Source of the DNA: DATMER01 sp963741305
GTDB taxonomy: Bacteria > Acidobacteriota > Thermoanaerobaculia > Multivoradales > UBA5704
NCBI GenBank assembly: GCA_963741305.1
Contig: CAVUHL010000003.1
Coordinates: forward strand, 2,542,001 to 2,606,000
DNA length: 64,000 bases
Direction of reading: 5' to 3'
A program made the translations under genes and the position numbers. A model generated the notes under the pieces. That model worked only from the letters and a program-made list of their open reading frames with translations, did no database searches and was not told the DNA's origin. Below, in pieces: positions 50,901 to 62,900 of the stretch (its first letter is position 1; every line of letters begins with the position of its first letter).

Positions 50901-53900
50901 CAGATCTCCCACACCGAGAAGTCGAAGGCGTAGGAGTGGAAGAGCGTCCAGACGTCCTGCGGGCCGAAGCCGTAGGCGTCCTCCGTGGTCCGGAACAGGC
51001 GGACAACCTGGCGGTGCTCGACGATCACGCCCTTGGGGCGGCCGGTCGAGCCCGAGGTGTAGATCATGTAGGCCGCGTTGTCAGGCAGGACCGCGGTTGC
51101 AGGCGCCTCCGGGATCTCGTCCGAGAAAGCCTGGAAGCCGTCGAGGAGGACGACAGGGAGGCCCGCGGGCACGGGGACGAGCGGCAGCAACCGCTCCTGG
51201 GCGAGGAGCACCGCGGCGCGCGAGTCTGCGAGCAGGAAGGCCAGGCGCTCCTCCGGGTAGGAGGGGTCGAGCGGCAACCAGGCGCCGCCGCCCTTGAGCA
51301 CGCCGAGGAGCGCCACCACCATTTCCAGCGAGCGCTCGGCGGCGATCGCGACCAGCGTCTCCGGCCCCGCGCCGAGGCGGCGGAGGCGCCGGGCGAGCTG
51401 GTTGGCCCGCATGTCGAGCTCGCGGTAGGTCAGCACCGCGCCCTCGAAAACCACTGCGACCGCCTCGGGCGTGCGCCGGGCCTGGGCCGCGACGAGATCG
51501 TGGAGGCAGGCATCACCCGCCTTCCAGGGAGCCGCGGTTTCGGTCCACTCCAGGACGAGTTGGTGGCGCTCGGCGGCGCCCAGGAGCGGCAGCTCCGAGA
51601 CCGGCCTCTCCGGGTCCCCGGCGAAGCCTTCGAGGAGCGCCAGGAAGTATCCCGCGATCCGGGCGAGGGTCGTGCGGTCGAAGAGGTCGCGGTTGTACTC
51701 GAAGCCTCCCGCGAGACCCGCGGGGCCGTCGGACAGGGCGAGCAGCAGGTCGACCTTCGCGCCGCCGTTCGGGGCTTCGAGCAGCTCGACTTCGAGCTCC
51801 GGCGGGCACGGCACGCTCCGGGTGATGTTCTGGAAAACCAGCATCGCCTGGAAGACCGGCGAGCGCGAGAGGTCGCGCTCGGCTTGCAGCTCCTGCAGCA
51901 GCCTTTCGAACGGGACGTCCTGGTGGGCGAAGGCGCCGAACACGGTCTCCGTGACGCGCTCCAGGAGGAGGCCGACGCTCGGGCCGGAGGCGAGGTCCGA
52001 CCGGAAGACCAGGGAGTTGGTCAGGCAGCCGACGAGGCCCTCGGTCTCGACTCGGTTGCGGTAGGCGACCGGCGAGCCAATCGCAAAATCCTCCTGGCCC
52101 GCGAGACGGCCGAGGAGAGTCTGATGGACCGCGAGAAGCGCTGAGAACGGGCTTGCCCCATGGCGGCGGGCTGTCCGCCAGAGCTCCGCACGGAGCGGAT
52201 CCGGTACAGCCAGGGGCTGCCAGCCGCCCGCCGAGGTCTGGACCGGAGGCCGCGGCCGGTCGGTCGACAGCTCCAGGGGCTCGGGGCCGCCGGCCAGGCG
52301 CTCACGCCACCAGGCGATCTGCGGCTCGATTTCCGGGCTGTGCGCGATCCGGCGCTGCCACGCCGCGAAGTCGGCGAACTGGAGACGGGGGGCCGGGAGC
52401 CGAAGCCCGCAGTACAGCGCCATCAGCTCGTGGAGCAGGACCGACACGGACCAGCCATCCGAGATGGCATGGTGGAAGGTGAGGAGCAACAGGTGCTCGC
52501 TCTCTTCCAGGCGCAGCAGGGTCCAGCGGAAGAGCGGCGCCGGTGACCCCAGGTTGAAGGGCCGGCTCGCCTCCTCTCCTGCCAAGCGTCCTGCCAAGCG
52601 TCCTGCCAAGCGCTGGACCTCGGCGTGGGTGGACGACAGATCGACCAGCGGCAAGGCGACGGGCACCTCCGGCAGGACCACTTGGACCGGGCCATGCCCG
52701 CGGTCAACGAGGATCGTACGCAGGGCCTCGTGGCGCGCAACGAGCACAGCCAGGCTCCGCGCCAGCGTCGGGCGGTCGAGCGGACCGCGGAAGCGCAGAG
52801 CCATGGGAATGTTGTAGGCGCTTCCGGGGGCCACCCGGTCCAGGAACCACATGGCCTCCTGGAGGAACGAGAGCTCGATATCCCCTTCGTGCCCGCCGCG
52901 CGGCGCGGCCACGATGGCAGGCAGCGGCTCGGGGCCTCTCCCCTCCTCGCCCAGCCGCGTGGCCAGGCCCGCAATCGTCGGCTCCGCGAACAGCAGCTTC
53001 AAGGGGAGGGCGACGCCAAAGACGTCGCGTACCCGCGACAGGATCTGGGTGCCGGACATGGAGTGCCCGCCGAGGTCGAAGAAGTCGTCCTCGACACCCA
53101 CACGCTCGACGCCCAGCACCTCGCACCAGATCTCGGCGAGGCGCGCCTCGGCCGCGTTCCTGGGCGCGGCCCCTCTGCCCTCCCATTCGGGCTCGGGGAG
53201 AGCCTTGCGGTCGACCTTGCCGTTGGGGGTGAGCGGCAGCGCGCCGAGCACCACGAAGCTCGAAGGGATCATGTGCTCGGGGAGCTTCTCGCGCAGATGA
53301 CCCCGCAGGTCGGACGCGGACAGCTCGCCCTGGATCACGACATAGGCCACGATGCGGCGGTCCGTGCCGTCCGTGGCCGCCACCTCGCGCACCACGGCTA
53401 CCGCGTCGCGGACCGCGGGGTGAGCCAGAAGCTGCGCCTCGATCTCGCCCAGCTCGATCCGGAAGCCGCGCACCTTGACCTGGTGGTCGATGCGTCCGAG
53501 GAACTCGATCTCGCCGTCGTTCCGATACCTCGCGAGGTCGCCCGTCCTGTAGAGGCGCCCGCCCGGCCCGACAAACGGATCGGGGACGAAGCGTTCGGCC
53601 GTCAGGCCGGGCCGGTTGAGATAGCCGCGGGCGAGGCCGTCGCCGCCCAGGTAGAGCTCGCCGGGGGCGCCGACCGGCACCGGCTCCAGATCCGGACCGA
53701 GGAGGTAGGCCCGCGTGTCGGCGATGGGGCGGCCGATCGTCGGCTCGCCGGCCATGTCCAGGGCGATCCGGGTGAAGGTCGAGTAGGTCGTGTCCTCGGA
53801 GGGGCCGTAGAGGTTCCACACCCCCTCGACCGTCCCCAGACCGTAGATCCGCCGCACGAGGGCGCCGCGCAGCGGCTCTCCGGCGAGGCAGACGGTGCGC

Positions 53901-56900
53901 ACCGAGGCGGGCACCGAGCCGGTCCGCACCAGCTCGGCGATCGCCGAGGGTACGGTGTTGACCAGCGTGACCTCCGACGCGGTGGGGAGCTGCGGCAGCT
54001 CCAGCGCGTTCTGGGCGAGATGGACCGTGCCGCCCCAGGCGAGCGGCAGGAACAGCTCGAAGACCGAGAGGTCGAAGCAGATCGAGGTCGAAGCGAGGAC
54101 GCCGGCCAGATCCTCAGGACTGTATTTCCCGCGCGCCCAGTGCAGCAGGGTCGCGGCGCTGCGATGGGTGATGGCGACCCCCTTGGGCCGGCCGGTCGAG
54201 CCCGAGGTGTAGATCAGGTAGGCCAGGTTGGCGGCCTCGGCTTCCGCGCCCTTGCCCTCCTGAAAACTGCCCTCTCCTTGATCGTCCAGGACGACCGGCT
54301 TGACGGTCGAGGGCAGAAGGCCCAGCAGGTGCTCCTGGGTGAGGACGAGCGCGGCCTGTGAGTCCTGAAGGGTAAAGGCCAGGCGCTCGCGCGGATAGGC
54401 AGGGTCGAGCGGCACGTAAAGGCCGCCTGCCCGGAGCGTGCCCAGCAGCGCGACGACCATGCCGGCGCAGCGGTCGAAGCAGACGGCGACCGGGACCTCA
54501 GGCCCGACGCCCAGGCTCCGCAGGTGGCCTGCCAGCCGGTCGGCCCGGCGGTGCAGCTCGCCGTAGGTCAGCCGCTGACCGCGGCAGCAGAGGGCCACGG
54601 CCTCCGGCGTCCTCTCGGACTGCGCGGCCACAAGCCCATGGAGGGTCGATTCCTTCGGGAGGCCGCTCTCTGTCCGGTTCCACTCGACCAGGACCCGCTG
54701 GCGGAGGCTCTCGTCGAGTGGCGGAAGGTCCGCGGGAGCGACCGATTCCGCCGGAGCGGCCGGGGCATGGATGGGAACGAGCCGGGGCAGCATCACCGAG
54801 GGCCGCAGCTCCGACACTCCGGGCGCGAGATGGGTCCGTAGGGCTGGCTCCACAAGAGGCCCGGGCGCGGCCGGCAAGGCGGGGGTTTCGACGCCCAGGA
54901 CCACGTAGGCGACCAGCCGGGGGTTCCCCGGGATCTCCTCGCGTGCGACCACCACGGCCTCGCGCACGGCCGGGTGGCGGACGAGGGCGGCCTCGACCTC
55001 GCCGGGCTCCACGCGGAAGCCGCGGATCTTGACCTGGTGGTCGATGCGGCCTTGGAACTCCAGCATTCCGTCCGGCAGGAAGCGCGCGCGGTCGCCGGTG
55101 CGGTACAGGCGCGCGCCCGGCTCGGTCGCGAACGGGTCGGGGATGAAGCGCTCGGCTGTCAGGCCGGGGCGGCCGAGATAACCGCGGGCGACCCCGATGC
55201 CGCCGATCGCGAGCTCCCCCGGGATTCCGGCCGGCACCGGCCCCAGGGCCGAGTCGAGCAGGTGGACGGCGGTGTTGGCAGTGGGCCGGCCGATCGGCAC
55301 CTCCGCAGGCTCGCCCGCGAGGTCGGCGCTGGTGGCCGCGATCGTGGCCTCGCTCGGACCGTAGCTGTTGACCAGGCGCACCCGCTCCCCTGCGTGCCGT
55401 CTCCAGGCGGCCAGCCGCTCGGCGATCGCCTTTTCGCCGCCGATGATCACCAGCCGCAGGCTTGCGGGCAGCTCCCCCTCCCCTTCCGAGAGCCGGGCCG
55501 AGATCTCATGCCAGTAGGCGGTCGGCAGGTCGAGGACCGTGATCCCCCAGGCGCCGCAGGTCGACAGGAACTGCGACACCGAGCCCAGCATCTCCTCGTT
55601 GCGCAGAACGAGCGTCGCCCCGTACGCGAGGCAGGTGAAGATCTCCTCGACGCTGGTGTCGAACGTCAGCGTGGCGAACTGGAGCATCCGGTCCCCGGGA
55701 GCGAGGCCAAAATCATCGCCTGCCCAGAGCGTGTAGGAGGCCACGGCTCGATGCGGGACCCCCACGCCCTTGGGCCGGCCGGTCGAGCCCGAGGTGTAGA
55801 GCACGTAAGCCAGGTTTTCGGGCGCCGGAGGCCGCACCGGCGCTTCGGGGAGCCCCTCGCCGGGATCACCGGCCTCGCCGTCCGCCCCGAAGAGGAGCAC
55901 CGGGACTCCGGCCGGCAGGATCTCCGCCGAAAGCTCCCCGGCCAGCACCAGGGCTGGCCGTGCGTCCTCCACAATCAGCTCGAAGCGCTCGCGCGGCAGG
56001 CGCGGATCGAGAGGCAGGTAGGCGCCGCCCGCCTTGAGCACCGCGAGAACGCCCACGATCATCTCAGGCGAGCGCTCGACGGCGATCCCCACGAGAACCT
56101 CGGGGCCGACCCCCAGAGCGGCGAGGCGGCGCGCGAGCCGCGAGGCCCGGACGTCCAGCTCGCCGTAAGTCATCCGCCGGTCTCCCGAGATCATGGCGAG
56201 GGCCTGCGGGGTGCGCGCGGCCTGGGCCTCCAATAGCTCGTGAAGGAGGCCGCCGATCAACCTGGCGGAGGACGTGTCGCACCACTCCCGGTCGAGCTGG
56301 TGCCGCTCGGCCTCGGAGAGGATCGGCAGGCGAGACAGGCACTCTCCCGGCTGCCGGACCGCACCCTCCAGGAAGCGCAGGTAGCGGTCGGCCAGGCGGA
56401 CGACGGTCACGCGGTCGAACAGCGCCTCGTCGAACTCCAGGGATGCCTTGAACCCCCCGCTCCGCGCCTCGCCAAGCCAAAGGGTCAGGTCGAACTCGGC
56501 GCGCTGCCGGTTCTTGGGGAGCGTCTCCCAGGTGAGGCCGCCCGGAAGCTCGAAGGCATGCTCCGGCATGTTCTGGAGCACGAGCATCACCTGGAAGACC
56601 GGCGTGTGCGAAAGGTCGCGCTCCGGCTGCACCACCTCCAGCACCTTCTGGAACGGCACGTCCTGATGGGCGTAGGCCGCGAGCGTCGTCTCCCGCACGC
56701 GGCGCGCGATCTCTTCGAACGCGGGATCGCCCGCGAGGCCGTTACGCAGGGCCAGGTTGTTGACGAAGAAGCCGATCAGCCCTTCCACCTCGGCTCGGTT
56801 GCGGTTGGCGATGAACGTGCCGACGGCGAAGTCGTCCTGCCCCGAAAGCCGCGCGAGGAGCGCCGACCAGGCGCCGAGGAGGGTCATGAAGAGCGAGCAG

Positions 56901-59900
56901 CGCAGGCGCCGGCTCTCGCCGCGGACCTCCTCCGCGAACGCCTCCGGCAGCTCGAAAAAGACGTGACCTCCGCGGAAGCTCTGGACCGCCGGACGCGGCC
57001 GGTCGAGCGGCAGGAGGAGCATCGGTGTTCCGGCGAGATTCCGGCGCCAATAGTCGAGCTCGGATTCGAGAGCCTCTCCTGCGAGCCAGCGCCGCTGCCA
57101 GATCGCGAAGTCCGCGTACTGCACCGGTAGCTCGGGCAGGCGCGCAGGGCGTCCGAGACGCGCAGCCTCGTAGAGCGCCGCAAGCTCGCGCAGAAGGATC
57201 CCCGTCGACCAGCCGTCCGTGACGCTGTGATGCAGGGTCAGGAGCGCCACGTGCTCGGGTTTTTCGGGGTTCCCGAGCCGCACGAGCCCGGCGCGGAAGA
57301 GCGGCCCTCGGGCAAGATCGAACGGGAGCCAGGCCTCGGCCGCGACGAGCCGCTTCGACTCGGACCGCAGCAGGTCGTCCGGCAGCCCAGAGAGGTCGAC
57401 GAGCGGCACGGGCACGGGAGCGGCCGGAGCGATCTCCTGCACGGGCCGGCCGAGCGCCGAGGGGAAGGTCGTGCGGAGCGACTCGTGGCGCTCCACGATC
57501 CCGGTGAGCGCGGCGGCGAAGGCGGCTACGTCGAGCCGGCCGTCGAGGCGCAGGGGAAGAGGCAGGTTGTAGCCCGGATTCCCGGGCTCGAGCTGATCGA
57601 GGAACCACTGCCTCTCCTGGGCGAACGAGAGAGGGAGCTCGCCCTCGCGCGGCACGCGGACGATCGGCGGTGCCACGGCGCCTTGCGCGGCGCAGAGCGC
57701 GCGGTCCACCTGCTCGGCCCAGCCGCACAGGGTCTTGGTCTCGAAGAGGCTGCGGACCGGGAGATCGACGCCGAACGCCTCCCGCGCCCGCGACACCACT
57801 TGAGTGGCGAGGAGCGAGTGCCCGCCGAGCTCGAAGAAGTCGTCGTCGATCCCAACCGCGGCCAGTTTCAGGACCTCGCGCCAGATCTCGACTGCGACCT
57901 CCTCGACCGGAGAGCGCGGCGCCGCGCTCTCTTTCGAGGACACGGGAGTCGAGAGCGCGGCGAGCGCCTTCCTGTCCACCTTGCCGTTGGGGGTGAGCGG
58001 GAAGGACGGGAGCGGTACCACGAGCGATGGGAGCATGTACTCCGGGAGGAAGCCGCCGGCGAAGGAGCGAAGGGCCGCGGAACCGGTCTCCCGCCCGGCG
58101 TTCGCCACTACGAAGGCGACGAGGCGGCCGGCGGTCGCCAGGACCACGGCCTCGCGCACATCCGGATGGCGCGCGAGTGCTGCCTCGATCTCCTGGAGCT
58201 CGATCCGGAAGCCGCGCACCTTGACCTGGTGGTCGATGCGGCCGAGCACCTCCAGCCGGCCGCCGGGGAGCGCGAGAGAGAGATCCCCGGTGCGGTAGAG
58301 GCGCTCGCCCCGGCCAAACGGGTCGGGGACGAACCGCTCGGCCGTGAGGTCGCTCCGGCCGGCGTAGCCGCGCGCCAGCCCCTCGCCGCCGATCGCCAGC
58401 TCGCCGGCCACGCCAAGGGAGGCGAGGCCCAGGTCCGCGTCCAGGACGTGCAGCCGCGTGTTGGCGATCGGGCGGCCGATCGAGATCCGCCCTTCTCCAG
58501 GAAGCACGCGTTCGGCCGAGCACCAGATCGTGGCCTCGGTGGGGCCATACAGGTTCCACAGGGCCGCGGTCCGCGGCAGCAGCCGCTCGGCCAAGTCGCG
58601 CGGCAGGGCCTCGCCGCCGCAGAAGGCGCGCAGGCGAGCGCTCCCCGGCCACCCCGAGTCGAGGAGCATCTGCCAAGTGGCCGGCGTGGCCTGAAGCACC
58701 GTCGCGCCCGAGCTTTCGAGGAGCGCCGCGAGGCGCGCTCCGTCCTGGGCCTCCTTGCGGCCAGCCAGGACCACCCGCGCGCCCACCAGAAGCGGCAGGA
58801 AGAGCTCCAGCCCCGCGATGTCGAAGGAGAGCGTGGTCACCGCGAGGAGCGTATCCGTCTCGTCGAGCCCCGGCTCGCGGCGCATGGAGTCGAGGAAGTT
58901 GACCAGCGCGCCGTGCGGGACCTGGACCCCCTTGGGCCGGCCGGTCGAGCCTGAGGTGTAGAGCACGTAGGCCAGGTTTCCCGGCGCGAGGACGAGGGGC
59001 GGCGCCTCGGCCTCTCCCTCCGCGAGACTGCCGTCGAGGACCACCGCCGCGCCGGAGTCGGCCAGCATGTAGGCCCTTCGATCGTCGGGATAGGACGGAT
59101 CGATCGGCACGTAGGCCCCGCCGGCCTTGAGCACGCCCAGGAGCGCCACGAGCAGATCGGGCGAGCGCTCCATGGTGATTGCAACCCGCGTCTCCGGTCC
59201 CACCCCGAGGTTCCGCAGATGCCAGGCGAGCTGGTTCGCCCTCCGGTCCAGCTCGGCGTAGGTCAGGCTCGCGTCGCCGCAGAGCACGGCTACGGCCTCG
59301 GGCGTGCGCGCCGCTTGCTCGGCGATACGCTCGGGGAGGCTGCGGAACGCGCCCCAATCGAGAGCGGTGTCGTTCCACTCACGCAGGAGCTGGGCTTGGC
59401 CGGCGGCCGAGATCAGCGGGAGTTCCGAGAGCCGCACCGCGGGATCGGCCACGGCGCCCTCGACCAGGGTCCGAAAGTGATTGGCGAAACGTGCGACGGT
59501 CGCGGCATCGAAAAGGTCGGAGTTGTATTGGAACGTTCCGGCCAGACTGCCGCCTCGCTCGGCCAGGCTCAGGGTGAGGTCGAACTTGGCCGTGGCCCCT
59601 TCGGCCGCGAACGCGGACGCGCGCGCGTCGCCGATGCGAAGCCCTCGCCGAGGCGCGTTCTGGAGCATGAGCATGACCTGGAAGAGCGGCGCGTGCGCGA
59701 GGGTGCGGACCGGGGCCAGCTCCCCCACGAGCTTCTCGAATGGCAGCTCCTGGTGGGCGTAGGCGCCGACCGCGCTCTCGCGGATCCTCTCCAGAATCTG
59801 AGCGAAGCCTGGATCGCCTGAGAGGTCCGCGCGCAGCACCAGGGTGTTGATGAAGAAGCCGATGAGGTTTTCCAGCTCCGCCCGGTTGCGGCCCGCAATG

Positions 59901-62900
59901 GGCGAGCCCACCACGAGGTCGTGCTGGCCGGTCAGGCGCGCGAGCAGCGCGTCGAAGGCGGCGAGCAGCACCATGAACAGGGTCGCCCCGCTCCTGCGGG
60001 AGAACGCCGAGATCTCGGCGGAGCTCGGGAGCGCGACCTCGATCTTCCCTCCGCGGAAGTGCTGCACCGCGGGCCGCGGCCGGTCAGTCGGCAGCTCCAG
60101 CAGAGCCGGGGCCCCGGCCAGGCGCTCGCGCCACCAGGCGAGCTCGGCTTCGAGGGCCTCGCCCGAGAGCCTGCCCCGCTGCCAGACTGCGAAGTCCGCG
60201 TACTGGATGGGCAGCTCCGGCAGGGACGAAGTCTGGCTCAGCTCTTGGAGGAGGACTCCCATCGACCAGCCGTCCGACACGATGTGGTGCATGGAGAGAA
60301 GCAGGGCATGCGCCTCGTTTCCCAGCCGCAACAGCGTTGTGCGGATCAGCGGCCCCCGCCCGAGCTCGAACGGCAGGCGGGCCTCGGCATTGGCCAGCCG
60401 CCGGGTCTCCGTCTCACTCAAAGCTTCCGGCAGGCCCGTGAGGTCGATTACCTGCAGCGGCAGGGACAGCTCCGGAGCCACCACCTGCACCGGAATTCCC
60501 TCGACTACAGCGAAGCGCGTCCGCAGCACCCGATGACGCCGCACGATCTCGTCGAACGACCGCTGGAGCGCGGCCACGTCGAGCGCGCCGTCGAGGCGCA
60601 CTGCGACGGGGATGTTGTAGAACGCGCTGCCCGGTTCCAACTGGTCGAGAAACCAGAGGCGCTCCTGCGCGAAGGAAAGCGGCTGCGGAGACACGCCGTC
60701 CCACTCGGCCGGTGCAATCGGCGCGAGCGCCGGTTGCTCCTCGGGCAGTGATCCCCAGAGCCGCTCCACCACCTCCGGGTACTCGCTGCCCAGCCAGGCT
60801 GCGAAGCCGGCGACGGTCGGCTGATCGAAGATCGCCACCACGTGGACGATCTCGCCGAGCCGCTCCTGGAGACGGTTGATCAGGATCGCGCCGGTGATCG
60901 AGTTGCCGCCCAGGGCGAAGAAGTCGTCGTGGACGCCGACCTGGTCGAGCCCGAGCGCGGCGCTCCACATCCGCGCCAGCTCTTCTTCCAATGCGGTCCG
61001 CGGAGTCACGTGCTCCGGAGCCTGGGACCACAGCACCCCGAGCTTCGCCAGCGCGCCGCGGTCCACCTTGCCGCTCGGCGAAAGCGGCAGGGCGTCGAGG
61101 AAAGAGATCGCGGCCGGCACCATGTACTCCGGCAACCGGGCGCGCAGGCGCTCCCGGAGGTCGGCCTCCGTGCCCACGACGTAGGCCACGAGCCTCCGGT
61201 CGCCCGCCTCCTCGCGCAGCACCACCGTGGCCTCCCGCACCTCGGGCTCGGCCATGAGGGCTGCCTCGATCTCCTGCAGCTCGATGCGGAAGCCCCGCAC
61301 CTTGACCTGGTGGTCGATCCGCCCCAGGTACTCGATCCGCCCGTCGCCGAGGAAGCGGGCGAGGTCCCCCGTCCGATAAAGACGCTCGCCCTCGCCGGGC
61401 ACGAACCGCTCCGACGTCAGATCCGGACGGTCGAGGTACCCGCGGCCCACGCCCACGCCTCCGATCAGCAACTCCCCGGGCACACCCAGAGGCGCCGGAC
61501 GGAAAGACCGGTCCACGATCCGGATCGAGAGGTTCGCAATCGGACGGCCGATCGGCACGGTCCAGTCCTCGCGCCGGCAGGCCCAGTACGTCACGTCCAC
61601 AGCCGCTTCCGTGGGACCGTAGAGGTTGTGCAGCCCCGCTTCCAGCTTCTCGAAGTAGCGGCGCACCAAGTCCACCGGCAGTGCCTCGCCGCTGCAGATC
61701 ACCCGCTTCAGGGAGGTGCACTGCTCCACTCCCGGCTGCTCCACGAACACCTGGAGCATCGAAGGCACGAAGTGCAGTGTCGTCACTCTCTCGCGACGGA
61801 TCAGATCAACGAGATAGGCGCTGTCCTGGTGGCCGCTCGGCTTCGCCACCACCAAGCAGGCGCCGGTCAACAGCGGCCAGAAGAATTCCCACACTGACAC
61901 GTCGAACGAGGCCGGAGTCTTCTGTAGCACCCGGTCGGAAGAATCGAGCCCATAGGCCGATTGCATCCACTGCAGCCGGTTGACGATCCCGCGGTGGCTG
62001 TTCATCGCCCCCTTGGGCCGGCCGGTCGAGCCCGAGGTGTAGATCACATAGGCAAGGTTTTCCGGCTGGACTCCGGAGTCCGGAGCGTCATCGTTCTCGC
62101 CCCAACCCGTGCCCATCAGCTCGAGGACCCGCTCCCGCGTCAACCGCACGGCCGCCCGCGAGTCCTCCAACATGTAAGCAAGGCGCTCGTGCGGGTAGGA
62201 GGGATCGAGCGGCACGTAGGCGCCGCCGGCCTTGAGCACAGCGAGGAGGGCGAGAGGCAGCTCCAGCGACCGCTCCACCTCGACCGCCACCCGCACCTCC
62301 GGCCCCACGCCCAGCTCGCGCAGACGCCAGGCGAGATGATTGGCGCGGCGGTCGGTCTCGGCATAGGTGAGGCTCTCCCCGTCGAAGACCAGGGCCGGCG
62401 CATCGGGCGTGCGCGCCGCCTGCTCCGCGATCAGCTCGTGCAGGCAGCCGCTACCGTAGACCGCGGCCGTGTCGTTCCACTCGCGGACGAGCTGGTGCCT
62501 CTCCGACTCATCGAGGAGCGGCAGCTCCGACAGCGGCGCGCCGGGATCGGCCAGCGCGCCCGCGAGCAGCCGGCCGAAGCCGGCCGCGAAGCGCGCCGCG
62601 GTCGAGCCGTCGAACAGGTCGCGGTTGTAGAGGATCGTGCCGAAGAGCCCCTCCTCGCTCTCCGCCAGCGCCAGCCGCAGGTCGAACTTCGAGGTCCCCG
62701 CCTCGACCCCGAGCCGCGACAACGCCAGACCGCCGATGCGCAGCTCGCGCCGCGGCATGTTCTGGAGGATGAGCATGACCTGGAAGAGCGGCGCGTGGGC
62801 GAGCGTGCGCGCCGGCGCCAGCTCGGCGACGAGCTTCTCGAACGGCAGCTCCTGGTGCGTGTAGGCGCCGACCGTGGTCTGGCGTATCCGCTCCAGCACC

